From Streptomyces oceani (GTDB lineage Bacteria > Actinomycetota > Actinomycetes > Streptomycetales > Streptomycetaceae), in the NCBI RefSeq assembly GCF_001751245.1, contig NZ_LJGU01000093.1:161192-225191 (forward strand): DNA of 64,000 nucleotides. Reading direction: 5' to 3'. Below, in pieces: positions 24,377 to 33,507 of the stretch. Position numbers and translations under genes: made by a program. How positions within the stretch are numbered: position 1 is the first letter of the stretch; every line of letters starts with the position of its first letter. The notes under the pieces were generated by a model. The model was not told where the DNA came from and did not search any database. It saw only the letters and a list, made by a program, of their open reading frames with translations.

Positions 24377-25984
24377 TTGTATCCGGGAATGTACGCCGTC
24401 ACCACTCCGGAGAAGCCCGCCGTGGTGATGGCGCGGTCAGGCCGCGTCCTCACCTACGCCGAACTCGACGAGCGCTCGGCACGCCTGGCGACGGCCCTGC
24501 GCCAAGCAGGTCTGCGTCAGGGGGATGTCGTGGCGCTCCTCTCCGATAATGTCCCCGAGGCCTTCGAGGTCTATTGGGCGGCTTTGCGGTCCGGGCTGTA
24601 CATCACCGTGGTCAATCACCAGTTGGCCCTTGAGGAGGCCGCCCACGTCGTCAACGACTGTGGCGCGACCGTCCTCGTCGTCTCGGCCGGGGTAGCCGGG
24701 CTCGCCCGGAAGCTGGTGTCCAGGACCCCTGGCGTCCGACATCGCTACGCCTTCGACCACGGTGTCGAGGGGTACCGTTCCTATCGCTCCCTACTCGACG
24801 CGACCGCTCCGGTCCCTCCGTCACGTCAACCACGCGGGGCCGACATGCTCTACTCCTCCGGGACAACCGGCCGGCCCAAGGGAGTGAAACCGCCGCTGCC
24901 GGACTTCGAGGTGGACCAGCCCGGGGACGCGCTGACAGCTGTCGCCGGGCAGTTACTGGAGCTCACCGCCGAGGATGTGTACCTGTCCCCGGCACCCCTC
25001 TACCACGCTGCCCCGCTGCGGTGGTGTGGTGTTGCCCACAGTCACGGTGGCACGGTCATCCTGATGGAGAAGTTCTCCGCCCAGGAGTCGCTCGACGCCA
25101 TCCAGCGATACGGCGTCACGGTCCTCCAGATGGTGCCGACTCACTTCGTGCGCATGCTGCGGCTGCCGGCCGAGGTCCGCGAGCGGGCGGACCTGAGCAC
25201 GCTGCGGTTCGCGGTACACGCAGCGGCCCCCTGCCCACCGGAGGTCAAGCGAGCGATGATCGACTGGCTGGGACCGATTCTCGTGGAGTACTACAGCTCC
25301 ACGGAGGGGAATGGCCTCACGTTCATATCCACACCGGAGTGGCTTGGACGACCAGGCTCGGTCGGCAGGTCCCTCCTCGGAGACGTGCGGATCTGCGACG
25401 AGGACGGCTCTGAAGTCCCGGTGGGCGAAGTCGGCAGGGTGTACTTCGCCCGCGACGAGGTGCCGTTCAGCTACCACAACGATCCGGAGAAGTCCGCCGC
25501 TTCGCGGCACCCGCGGCACCCGGCCTGGACCACTGTCGGTGATCTCGGATACGTCGACGAGGAAGGGTACCTATTCCTCACCGATCGCGAGGCGTTCACG
25601 ATCATCTCCGGTGGGACGAACATCTACCCGCAGGAAACCGAGAACGTGCTCGCGCTCCACCCCGCGGTGCACGACGTCGCCGTCATCGGCGTCCCGGACC
25701 CGGATACGGGACAACAGGTGAAGGCCGTCGTCCAACTCCTCGAGGGCTGGGCTCCCTCCGACTCACTCGCCTCGGAGATCATCTCCTACGTACGCGAGCG
25801 TATCGCGCACTTCAAGGCACCCAAGTCCGTCGACTTCGTGGCGTCACTACCCCGCACCACCACCGGCAAGCTGGTGAAACGGCCCTTGACCGAACGCTAC
25901 GCAACAGCAGCTCCGCACGAGAGTGGGAGACCCGGCAGCGAGCGACCCGCGGACCGCCACGGGCCACGTGAGAGGACGACCTGA
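24377..25984 (+). CDS. Fatty acyl-CoA synthetase (AMP-forming)
   Basis: 535 residues from a TTG start with GAAGGA 8 bases upstream; ATG at 24389 is the alternative. The adenylate-forming motifs are complete: [11 protein letters not shown] at about 159-169, [31 protein letters not shown] and the C-terminal GKLVKR lysine. It activates a carboxylic acid as acyl-AMP and then acyl-CoA (or acyl-ACP). In the operon it would act after the LuxD-like hydrolase and before the aldehyde-forming reductase. TTA codon at 24953-24955. It is the last gene of the forward operon; a convergent TetR gene follows. Confidence 0.9.
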   Translation: MYPGMYAVTTPEKPAVVMARSGRVLTYAELDERSARLATALRQAGLRQGDVVALLSDNVPEAFEVYWAALRSGLYITVVNHQLALEEAAHVVNDCGATVLVVSAGVAGLARKLVSRTPGVRHRYAFDHGVEGYRSYRSLLDATAPVPPSRQPRGADMLYSSGTTGRPKGVKPPLPDFEVDQPGDALTAVAGQLLELTAEDVYLSPAPLYHAAPLRWCGVAHSHGGTVILMEKFSAQESLDAIQRYGVTVLQMVPTHFVRMLRLPAEVRERADLSTLRFAVHAAAPCPPEVKRAMIDWLGPILVEYYSSTEGNGLTFISTPEWLGRPGSVGRSLLGDVRICDEDGSEVPVGEVGRVYFARDEVPFSYHNDPEKSAASRHPRHPAWTTVGDLGYVDEEGYLFLTDREAFTIISGGTNIYPQETENVLALHPAVHDVAVIGVPDPDTGQQVKAVVQLLEGWAPSDSLASEIISYVRERIAHFKAPKSVDFVASLPRTTTGKLVKRPLTERYATAAPHESGRPGSERPADRHGPRERTT

Positions 25985-26161
25985 CCAGCCCCCATCACCC
26001 CAGGGAAACCGTGAGCGAACGCGGGTGAATCCTCGGTCAAAGCGCCGCCGGCCAGCTGCGGGCGCAGGTTCGCGACTCACGCCAGGTTGCCCGGTGGTCG
26101 CTTCGCCGCCCTCGATCCCTGCCGTACGGAGGGTACGCCCCCCGAGGGCACTGCCGCGGGC

Positions 26162-26182
26162 GGTCCCCCTGCCCGGGGGGCC
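26162..26182. terminator. Convergent terminator-like hairpin
   Basis: Arms GGTCCCCC and GGGGGGCC with a short loop form a strong hairpin between the end of the acyl-CoA synthetase operon and the end of the minus-strand TetR gene at 26208. It may serve both directions. Confidence 0.45.
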
Positions 26183-26207
26183 GCGGCGGGCCCGCGGCCG
26201 GTCGACC

Positions 26208-26786
26208 TCACCGCCCCGGGGCGCCCGCGCGCAGCCCGTCCATGATGAGGTCCAGCAGCCGGGTAACGCGCGGCTGCCAGTCGCTGTGCGGGTCGATCTG
26301 CCAGAGACCGGAGATCGCCAGCAGGAAGTCGTCCCAGGTCACTCCGGGGCGGATGGTGCCGGCCTCCTCGTTGGCCCGGAGGAGGAGTTCGGCCGCGGAG
26401 GTCACCGGCGTGTTCGCCGGCTTCCGCAGGTTCCCGGAGGTGCTGGTGGCCTGGCGGATGGCTTCCGCGAGCCCCGCCTTGGTCATCGCGAACCGTGCGA
26501 GGTGGTCCATCCACTCGCGCAGCGCCCGCTCGGGCTCCCTGTCGTTCAGCAGTTGCACCGCGCTGTCGGCGACCTGCCGCATCTCGTGCCGGTAGATCTC
26601 CAGTACGAGCGCTTCGCGGCTGGGGAAGTTGCGGTAGAGCGTGCCCTGTCCGACTCCCGCCTTCCTCGCGATGACGCTCAGTGGGGTGTCCGCGGAGCGA
26701 GTGAGTTCGACCAGGGCCACCGCGAGGATGCGCTCCCGGTTCCGTCTGGCGTCCGAGCGCAGCGGCGTCTCCCTCTTCTCCCGCAC
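26208..26786 (-). CDS. TetR-family regulator of the adjacent molybdoenzyme operon
   Basis: 192 residues from GTG with a GGAGGAGGAG-type ribosome-binding site. The HTH reads RERILAVALVELTRS, then LSVIARKAGVGQGTLYRNFPSREAL, typical of TetR. The C-terminal domain (SBP56-like TetR_C) ends GLRAGAPGR. A 24-bp palindrome (26835-26858) lies between it and the divergent [2Fe-2S] subunit gene, so autoregulation plus control of that operon is likely. Confidence 0.85.
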   Translation of the reverse strand: MREKRETPLRSDARRNRERILAVALVELTRSADTPLSVIARKAGVGQGTLYRNFPSREALVLEIYRHEMRQVADSAVQLLNDREPERALREWMDHLARFAMTKAGLAEAIRQATSTSGNLRKPANTPVTSAAELLLRANEEAGTIRPGVTWDDFLLAISGLWQIDPHSDWQPRVTRLLDLIMDGLRAGAPGR

Positions 26787-26834
26787 TCGTCTCCTCCTCC
26801 GGACCTCCGAGCTGCTGGCCGAAACTCGTCCTTG

Positions 26835-26858
26835 CTAAGCGGACAGTTGTCCGATTAG
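26835..26858. promoter_or_regulatory. TetR operator palindrome
   Basis: Left arm CTAAGCGGACA and right arm TGTCCGATTAG flank a GT centre; the arms are complementary at 10 of 11 positions. It lies in the divergent intergenic region, 49 bases from the TetR start and about 210 bases before the molybdoenzyme operon start. Confidence 0.75.
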
Positions 26859-27068
26859 GTTTGCCGTCCTGGCGACGGGCGCGGCCGACCTCGGCAACCG
26901 GTGGCCGTCCCACCGACGTTCCCTGCCCGCATCCTGCACTCCTCCGGCCCATCCACGCCACACACGGCATTCTCCGCCCGTGCCCGACCGCCCTCACTCG
27001 ACCGCACCCGGTCCACGCCGTGCCGCGGGCCGGTTCCGACGTGTCCGGATACCGAAAGAAGGCTGACC

Positions 27069-27653
27069 ATGGCCCCATCGTCGTCCAGCGCCGTCACTCT
27101 GCGCATCAACGGCGAGACGCACACCCTGACCGTCGACCACCGCACCACCCTGCTCGACGCGTTGCGCGAGCGACTCGACATGACCGGCTCCAAGAAGGGC
27201 TGCGACCACGGCCAGTGCGGCGCCTGCACGGTCCTGCTCGACGGGCGTCGTACGGTCTCCTGCCTGCAACTCGCGGTGGCCGCCGAGGGCCGGGAGATCA
27301 CCACGATCGAGGGCGTGGCGGACGGGGAGCAACTGCACCCGGTCCAGCAGGCGTTCCTCGAACGGGATGGCTACCAGTGCGGCTACTGCACGCCCGGGCA
27401 GATCTGTTCGGCCGTGGCCATGCTCGCGGAGCACGAGGCGGGCTGGCCCAGTGCCGTCACCGGGGACGTACGACCGGAAGCGGCACCTCCACCCCTGTCC
27501 GACGAAGAGATACGGGAACGGATGAGCGGCAACCTGTGCCGCTGCGGCGCGTACGTGTCGATCGTACGGGCGGTCTCCCAGGCCGCCGGGACCGAGACGA
27601 AGGCCGCCAACGCGAGCGGCGTCGAGGCGAGGGACACGGAGGCAAGGGTATGA
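27069..27653 (+). CDS. Xanthine dehydrogenase-family [2Fe-2S] subunit (PaoA/YagT-like)
   Basis: 194 residues. Plant-type cluster: Cys45, Cys50, Cys53 and Cys65 in GCDHGQCGACTVLL...SC. Second cluster: CGYCTPGQ near 105-108 and NLCRCGAY near 156-158. It transfers electrons from the molybdenum centre to FAD. There is no twin-arginine leader, so the complex should be cytoplasmic. The ATG follows GAAAGAAGG. ATGA overlap with the FAD subunit. Confidence 0.95.
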   Translation: MAPSSSSAVTLRINGETHTLTVDHRTTLLDALRERLDMTGSKKGCDHGQCGACTVLLDGRRTVSCLQLAVAAEGREITTIEGVADGEQLHPVQQAFLERDGYQCGYCTPGQICSAVAMLAEHEAGWPSAVTGDVRPEAAPPPLSDEEIRERMSGNLCRCGAYVSIVRAVSQAAGTETKAANASGVEARDTEARV

Positions 27654-28642
27654 GGGAGTTCGACTACCAGCGCGCCAACGACGTCCCGGGCGCGGTCGCG
27701 CTGCTCAACGCCGATCCGAACGCCCGGTTCCTCGGCGGCGGCACCAATCTCGTCGACCTGATGAAGACGGGCGTGGAGCGCCCGGACCGGCTCGTGGACG
27801 TCCGCGAACTCCCCCTCGACCAGGTGGAGTCGACGGAGGACGGCGGCCTGCGCATCGGCGCGACCGTGAGCAACAGCGACCTCGCCGCCCACCCCGACGT
27901 ACGCCGCCGCTACCCGGCGCTGACACAGGCGCTGTTGGCCGGGGCCTCCGGTCAGCTGCGCAACATGGCCACGGTCGGCGGCAACCTGCTGCAACGCACC
28001 CGCTGCGGCTACTTCACCGACGTCGCCAGCCCCTGCAACAAGCGTGTGCCCGGCAGCGGTTGCCCCGCCCGTGAGGGCGCGCACCACAACCACGCCATCC
28101 TCGGCGCCTCCGAGCACTGCGTGGCCGTGCATCCCTCTGACATGGGTGTCGCGCTGGCTGCCTTCGACGCCGTCGTCTCGTACGAGACGGCCGACGGCTT
28201 GGGCGAGTTGCCGCTGGAGGAGTTCTACCTCCCGGTGGCCGACACCCCGCACCGGGAGACCGCCCTGCCGTCCGGCGCGTTGATCACCGGCGTCACGCTG
28301 CCGGCCGCCCCGGTCGCCGCCCGCTCCCGTTACCGCAAGGTGCGCGAGCGTGCCTCGTACGCCTTCGCCATCGGCTCGGTCGCCGCCGCGCTCGACGTCC
28401 AGGACGGTGTCGTACGGGACGTACGGGTGGCGCTCGGCGCGGTCGCGTCCCGGCCGTGGCGGGCCAGGGCGGCCGAGGCCGTACTGAGCGGTGCGCCGGC
28501 CGGGGAGGCGAGCTTCGCCGCTGCCGCGGACGCCGAGTTGGCGGCGGCCGAGCCGTTGCCCGACAACGCGTACAAGGTGAAGCTGATCCGCAATCTCATG
28601 GTGAGCGTGCTCACCGAACTCACCGAGGAGGCCGCCCGATGA
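27650..28642 (+). CDS. Xanthine dehydrogenase-family FAD subunit with extra Fe-S loop (PaoB/YagS-like)
   Basis: 330 residues. FAD-binding GGGTNLVDLMK at about 24-34 and the TVGGNLLQRTRCGYF segment. A Cys-rich insertion (CGYFTDVASPCNKRVPGSGC, then SEHC) at about 119-157 matches the loop that holds an additional [4Fe-4S] cluster in the aldehyde oxidoreductases PaoABC. This favours an aldehyde-oxidising complex over xanthine dehydrogenase. Coupled to both neighbours by ATGA overlaps. Confidence 0.93.
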   Translation: MREFDYQRANDVPGAVALLNADPNARFLGGGTNLVDLMKTGVERPDRLVDVRELPLDQVESTEDGGLRIGATVSNSDLAAHPDVRRRYPALTQALLAGASGQLRNMATVGGNLLQRTRCGYFTDVASPCNKRVPGSGCPAREGAHHNHAILGASEHCVAVHPSDMGVALAAFDAVVSYETADGLGELPLEEFYLPVADTPHRETALPSGALITGVTLPAAPVAARSRYRKVRERASYAFAIGSVAAALDVQDGVVRDVRVALGAVASRPWRARAAEAVLSGAPAGEASFAAAADAELAAAEPLPDNAYKVKLIRNLMVSVLTELTEEAAR

Positions 28643-30795
28643 CCACCACCACGCCTGGCACCGCCGCGGGCTCCACGACGGCCCCGGGCGCGGTCGGGAC
28701 CGCGCACACCCGAGTGGAGGGCCGCGACAAGGTCACCGGCACGGCGCGCTACGCGGGCGAGATCCCCTTCACCGAACTCGCCCACGGCTGGCTGGTGTTG
28801 TCCACCATCGCGCGGGGCCGCATCCGCTCCGTGGACGACACGACCGTGCTGGCTATGCCGGGCGTGCTCACCGTACTGCACCACGGCAACGCGCCGCGCG
28901 TCGAGGGCGACTTCACCAGCATGATCGGGGTGCCGCCGGACCCGAGCGCTCTCCTCTTCCAGCACGACCGGGTGCCGCACGTGGGGTGGCCGGTGGCACT
29001 GGTCGTCGCCGAGACGTCCGAACAGGCCAGGGAGGCCGCCGAATCGCTCGTGGTGCACTACGAGCGGGAAACGCACGACGTCGCCTTCCGGAGTGACCAC
29101 CGGGACGACCGTACGAACCTCCCGACGGCGGGAGATGAGGCGGACGTGACGGACAAGGGCGACATGGCGGCGGAACTCGCCGCCTCGCCGGTCGTGGTGG
29201 ACGAGGAATACACCACCCCCGAAGAGCACCACACCACCATGGAGCCACACGCCGTGACGGCGCGTTGGGAGGACGGCCGGCTCGACGTCGTCGACTCCAA
29301 CCAGGGCACCACCTGGGTCGCGGGCGAACTCACCCAGCTGTTCTCGCTCGACCCGGCCTCGGTGCGGGTGCGTTCGGAGCACGTCGGCGGCGGGTTCGGC
29401 AGCAAGCGGGTCCGGGCCCACCAGGTCGCCGCCGTGATGGCCGCGAGCGCTCTGGAGCGCCCGGTCCGCGTCGTGCTGACCCGCCGCCAGACCTTCGCCC
29501 TCGGGGGCTACCGCAGCCCCACGGCGCAACGCCTCCGGCTCGGCGCCGGCACGGACGGGCGACTGCGCGCGCTGGAACACGACTCCCTGAACCAGACGTC
29601 GACCATGGACACCTTCGTCGAGCCGAGCGCCGGGGCGACCCGGGTGATGTACGACGCCGAAGCGCACCGTACGGCCAACCGGGCCGTACCACTCGACGTG
29701 CCGACGCCGACCTTCATGCGCGCTCCGGGCGAGGCGCCCGGCTCGTTCGCCCTGGAGTCGGCCTTGGACGAGCTGGCCGAGCGCTGCGGTATCGACCCGA
29801 TCGAGCTGCGCGTGCGCAACGAGCCGGAGCGGGGGCCGGTGTCCGGGCTGCCGTTCGGCAGCCGCAATCTGCTCGCCTGCTTCCGGGAGGGCGCCGAGCA
29901 GTTCGGTTGGGCGGAACGGGACCCGCGTCCCGGCACGCGTCGCGAGGGGCGCTGGCTGCTCGGCACGGGCACGGCGGGAGCTTCCTTCCCGTCCGGCGCC
30001 GTGCCCTCCACGGCCGCGCTGACCGCGGAGCCGGACGGCAGCTTCACCACCCGGATCGCCGCCGCGGACATCGGTACGGGCGCCCGTACGGCCCTCACCC
30101 TGGTCACCGCGGACGCGCTCGAGGTGCCGCCGGAACGGGTCCGGGTGCGCATCGCGGACAGCGACTTCGGGCCCGCGATGATCGCCGGCGGTTCGATGGG
30201 CACCCGCTCCTGGGCGTGGGCTGTCACGGCCGCGGCCGGAGAGCTGCGGGAGCGCCTCGCGCTGAACGCCGACATCCCGCCCGAGGGGATCACCGTACGG
30301 TCGGACACCACCGAGGCGATCGGCGGCCTCAGCGCGAAGGAACGGCACTCCTTCGGCGCGCAGTTCGCCGAGGTCGCCGTGGACACCGGCAGCGGCGAGG
30401 TCCGCGTGCGGCGCATGCTCGGCGTCTTCGCGGCAGGCCGTATCGTGAACCCGCTCACCGCACGCAGCCAGTTCCTCGGCGGGATGACCTGGGGTCTGTC
30501 CATGGCGCTGCATGAGGAGGCGACGCGGGACGAGAACACCGGCGGCCTCGTCGGCGGCGACCTCGCCGGCTATCACATCGCCTCCCACGCCGACGTGCCG
30601 AGCATGGAGGCCCACTGGGTGGACGACCCGGACCCGGACGACCCGGTCGGCATCAAGGGCATCGGCGAGGTGGGCATCGTGGGCGCCGCCGCGGCGGTCG
30701 CCAACGCCGTGTGGCACGCGACGGGTGTACGCCACCGGGACCTCCCGATCCGGCCGGACCGCGTCCTGTCCGCGGCGGATGGGCGGGAAGCCTGA
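28639..30795 (+). CDS. Xanthine dehydrogenase-family molybdopterin subunit (PaoC/YagR-like)
   Basis: 718 residues, the molybdenum cofactor-binding catalytic subunit. Opening RVEGRDKVTGTARYAGEI, central EHVGGGFGSKR (cofactor contact), RAPGEAPGSFALESALDELAE and the C-terminal GIGEVGIVGAAAAVANAV, where the Glu is the catalytic base. Aromatic or aliphatic aldehydes to acids is the likely reaction, by comparison with PaoABC. No maturation factor (XdhC type) is encoded in the window. Confidence 0.93.
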   Translation: MTTTTPGTAAGSTTAPGAVGTAHTRVEGRDKVTGTARYAGEIPFTELAHGWLVLSTIARGRIRSVDDTTVLAMPGVLTVLHHGNAPRVEGDFTSMIGVPPDPSALLFQHDRVPHVGWPVALVVAETSEQAREAAESLVVHYERETHDVAFRSDHRDDRTNLPTAGDEADVTDKGDMAAELAASPVVVDEEYTTPEEHHTTMEPHAVTARWEDGRLDVVDSNQGTTWVAGELTQLFSLDPASVRVRSEHVGGGFGSKRVRAHQVAAVMAASALERPVRVVLTRRQTFALGGYRSPTAQRLRLGAGTDGRLRALEHDSLNQTSTMDTFVEPSAGATRVMYDAEAHRTANRAVPLDVPTPTFMRAPGEAPGSFALESALDELAERCGIDPIELRVRNEPERGPVSGLPFGSRNLLACFREGAEQFGWAERDPRPGTRREGRWLLGTGTAGASFPSGAVPSTAALTAEPDGSFTTRIAAADIGTGARTALTLVTADALEVPPERVRVRIADSDFGPAMIAGGSMGTRSWAWAVTAAAGELRERLALNADIPPEGITVRSDTTEAIGGLSAKERHSFGAQFAEVAVDTGSGEVRVRRMLGVFAAGRIVNPLTARSQFLGGMTWGLSMALHEEATRDENTGGLVGGDLAGYHIASHADVPSMEAHWVDDPDPDDPVGIKGIGEVGIVGAAAAVANAVWHATGVRHRDLPIRPDRVLSAADGREA

Positions 30796-30881
30796 CCGTA
30801 CCGCTGAGCCGGTTCGGCCACACGGGGTGGTGACACCCCGCGACACATCGGCGCCGGAGCCGCCACGTTCGTCTGGACCGG

Positions 30882-30916
30882 ACCCCGGGGCTACCGCTGC
30901 ACGGGAGCCCCGGGGT
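30882..30916. terminator. Bidirectional terminator-like hairpin
   Basis: Perfect 11-base arms ACCCCGGGGCT (30882-30892) and AGCCCCGGGGT (30906-30916) around a 13-base loop, between two convergent genes. Confidence 0.7.
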
Positions 30917-30984
30917 ATGGGGGACCCGGGGCTCGCCCAGCCTGCTGGTTCAGCGCTCGCTGTCGAACTTCCCCCTGCTGAACG

Positions 30985-31854
30985 TCACCGGCGTTTCGAC
31001 GGGGTCGCAAGCTGACCGATCCTTCCCAACCGCCCGTGCAGACGGCGCAGGAAAGTACGGTGCCGAGGCTCACCGGCAGATGCCCAAGTCAACGCGTCAG
31101 GCTGCCAGCTGACTTCAGCACCGCCGTCGATGAACAGGATCTGACCGGTGAGGTGCGTGTTCTCTGGTGAGGTGAGCCACGCGAGAAGTGAGGCGACCTG
31201 CTCCGGCTCTGCGAAACCGGAAAGCGGCATCGGACAGTGCTCGAGGACTTCGCGGGCTGCTGGGTCATCGAACAAGGGCTGTGCCATCGGAGTGACCACG
31301 ATACCCGGTGCGATGGCGTTGAGAGGAATCCCATAACCAGCCCACTCTTGCGAGATAGCCGTTCGCCGAATCCATTTCGAGAGCGCGACCTTTGACGACC
31401 CGTAAAGGAGGGTCACATCCTCGTTGGGAACCTTCTCGGAGGCAGCGACCGCAGCCCCCTCATCCTCGGCGAGGCAGGATTTCACGACGCCTGAATCGTA
31501 ATCGTGAATGCAGGCCATGGATGACACCGCGACCGCTCGCGGGTTTTCCCCCAGAGCCAACATCGGACGGAGTCCCTCAAGCGTCGCGACCGTACCGAAG
31601 TAGTTCACCTGAACCGTGCGGGGAGAGAATTCGCGTACGCCGGCGCACGCAATGACCGCGTCGAGTCGGCCGTCAGTCAACTCCCCGGCCCGCTCGGTGA
31701 GCTCTTTGCGTCCCTCCGGCAGAGAAATATCCACACAGATATCAGCATCCTTGAGATCAACACCGATCACTCGATATCCCTCATCTCTCAAGCGGAGCAA
31801 GATTGCCTTTCCTATGCCGGATGCCGAACCTGTCACGAGATACGTACGAGGCAT
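30985..31854 (-). CDS. SDR oxidoreductase (3-alpha-hydroxysteroid dehydrogenase-like)
   Basis: 289 residues starting MPRTYLVTGSASGIGKAI with GGAGG upstream. The NAD fold has TGSASGIG at 8-15; the catalytic YGSSK (Tyr-x3-Lys) follows the NEDVTLL segment. The Rossmann beta2 region has VIGVDLKDADICVDIS, an acidic Asp that prefers NAD. The pattern resembles 3-alpha-HSD/carbonyl reductases. Codon usage is less GC-rich than that of the flanks. A start further upstream at 31914 is possible but has no support. Role unknown; stands alone. Confidence 0.85.
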   Translation of the reverse strand: MPRTYLVTGSASGIGKAILLRLRDEGYRVIGVDLKDADICVDISLPEGRKELTERAGELTDGRLDAVIACAGVREFSPRTVQVNYFGTVATLEGLRPMLALGENPRAVAVSSMACIHDYDSGVVKSCLAEDEGAAVAASEKVPNEDVTLLYGSSKVALSKWIRRTAISQEWAGYGIPLNAIAPGIVVTPMAQPLFDDPAAREVLEHCPMPLSGFAEPEQVASLLAWLTSPENTHLTGQILFIDGGAEVSWQPDALTWASAGEPRHRTFLRRLHGRLGRIGQLATPSKRR

Positions 31855-32229
31855 TCCGTCCTCCGTCACCAATAGTTTGTTAAATGCCACCAGGAAATTA
31901 CCTGAGCCCTTCATCTCGTGTCCATGCGTCGCGCGTCAGGCGCAATCTGCGTCAAACTTCCCCACGCTGCTTCCGTAACCTCTCGACCCGCCCCAAGCGT
32001 TACCGGAGTTCCGGCTCCGCCTGGTCGGGCTCACGAGACCGCAGGTGTTATGACAGGGACCGAACCAGCGGCTGTGCCGCGCGGACCTGCGGAAACTCCC
32101 GGACCCGTCCGTACGACCACGGAGAGCTTGGCCCGCACCGCCGGCGGGGCCCCAGGACCCTGCGTCGATCAGTGAGGTACGGCACTTGACCTGCGGGCGC
32201 CTCGTCCGGGGTCGGGAATCCTGTGGTAG
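31855..32229. other. Divergent intergenic region before the riboswitch
   Basis: About 375 bases containing the promoters of the minus-strand SDR gene and of the riboswitch transcript. I see no protein-like frame and no clear operator. Confidence 0.4.
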
Positions 32230-32420
32230 CTTCAGCCAGCCAGTCGAACCCGTGCCCACGGTCGTACGTGTGCAGGGTCAGGGAATCCGGTGAGAGTCCG
32301 GAACTGACGCGCAGCGGTGAGGGTGACGGCGGGGCAGCAGCCACTGGACGACGGTCACGGCCGGGTCTGGGAAGGCGTCCCGCAGGGATGATCCCGAGTC
32401 CGAAGACCTGCTGGCGACCG
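32230..32420 (+). ncRNA. Cobalamin riboswitch
   Basis: The conserved core GGGAATCCGGTGAGAGTCC and GAACTGACGCGCAGCGGT runs from 32281 to 32318. The B12 box AGTCCGAAGACCTGCTG begins at 32397, and GCTGGC (32410-32415) can pair with GCCAGC upstream (about 32234) to close P1. It lies about 50 bases before a B12-type substrate-binding protein gene, so it should shut expression down when cobalamin is abundant. Confidence 0.9.
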
Positions 32421-32472
32421 ATCGTCCGCACGGGCCCCGCGCATGGGCCCCGACGCCAGGAAACTCGCCACC

Positions 32473-33507
32473 ATGCACGTGTCACCTGCTGCCCGCTGTT
32501 CCGTACTGCTGCTGACCGGGGCGCTGCTTCTCACCGCGTGTGGGTCCAGTACCAGCACTTCCGGGAAGTCCGACGGCTCCACGTCCCAGGGCGTCACGCT
32601 CGACAACCGTGGACAGGAAGTGACGGTCAAGGGACCTCCGAAGCGGGCCATGTCCCTGAATCAGGGCACTACCGAGATCATGCTCTCCCTCGGCCTGGCC
32701 GACCGCATGGTGGGGACCGCGACCTGGACCGACCCGGTCACGAAACACCTGGAGAAGGCCAACGCGAAGGTCCCCAGGATCGCCGACAACGCCCCGTCCT
32801 TCGAGAAGGTCCTGGGCACCGAACCGGACTTCGTCGCCTCCTCGTTTGCTTCCACACTGAGCAAGGGTGGGGTGGCCCCCCGGGAGAAGTTCGAGGAAGT
32901 CGGCGTTCCGACCTACCTCTCGCCGGCCGACTGTGAGGGCAAGGACAACAGCGGCTCCGGTGACGGCTCCCGAACGAAGCCGCTGACCATGGACACCGTC
33001 TATCGCGAAGTGCGGGAACTGGCACGGATCTTCGGAGTGGAGAAGCGCGGTGAGAAGCTGGTCAGCCAGCTGAGGGGCCGGGTGACGAAGGCCAAGGCCG
33101 CGACCGACGCCGAGGGCGCCACGGTCCTGTACTGGTTCGCGAACCGGGATTCCCCCTTCATGGCCGGCTGTTGCGGCGCGCCGGGGATCATCACCAACAC
33201 GCTCGGAGCGAAGAACGTCTTCGACGACGACACCCAGGAGTGGCCCCAGATCAACTGGGAGACGGTCGCCAACCGCAACCCCGAGGTAATCGTCCTCGGC
33301 GACCTCACCCGCGAGTCGCAGACCGCCGAGACGGCGGCGCAGAAGATCGCGTTCCTGGAGTCCAACCGAGTGACCAGGCACATGGAGGCGGTGCGGAAGA
33401 AGCGGTACGTACGACTCAGCGGGCAGGCCATGAACCCGACTATCCGCACGGTCGAGGGTGTGGAGAAGGTGGCCGCGGCGCTGCGCTCGTACGGGTTCGA
33501 CGGATGA
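32473..33507 (+). CDS. Cobalamin/corrinoid ABC importer substrate-binding lipoprotein (BtuF-type)
   Basis: 344 residues. The signal peptide ends in the lipobox LTAC with Cys about 23, so the protein is a membrane-anchored lipoprotein. The periplasmic-binding fold of the BtuF/FecB group is seen in GTTEIMLSLGLADRMVGTA, VLGTEPDFVAS and NRNPEVIVLGDL. The riboswitch upstream identifies the ligand as a corrinoid. A second ATG at 32443 is less likely. ATGA overlap with the permease. Confidence 0.9.
   Translation: MHVSPAARCSVLLLTGALLLTACGSSTSTSGKSDGSTSQGVTLDNRGQEVTVKGPPKRAMSLNQGTTEIMLSLGLADRMVGTATWTDPVTKHLEKANAKVPRIADNAPSFEKVLGTEPDFVASSFASTLSKGGVAPREKFEEVGVPTYLSPADCEGKDNSGSGDGSRTKPLTMDTVYREVRELARIFGVEKRGEKLVSQLRGRVTKAKAATDAEGATVLYWFANRDSPFMAGCCGAPGIITNTLGAKNVFDDDTQEWPQINWETVANRNPEVIVLGDLTRESQTAETAAQKIAFLESNRVTRHMEAVRKKRYVRLSGQAMNPTIRTVEGVEKVAAALRSYGFDG

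Noticed and set aside
28330..30846. An 838-codon antisense frame over the molybdoenzyme subunit
   Set aside because: Arg/Gly/His-rich composition, no domain pattern, fully antisense to a well-supported gene.
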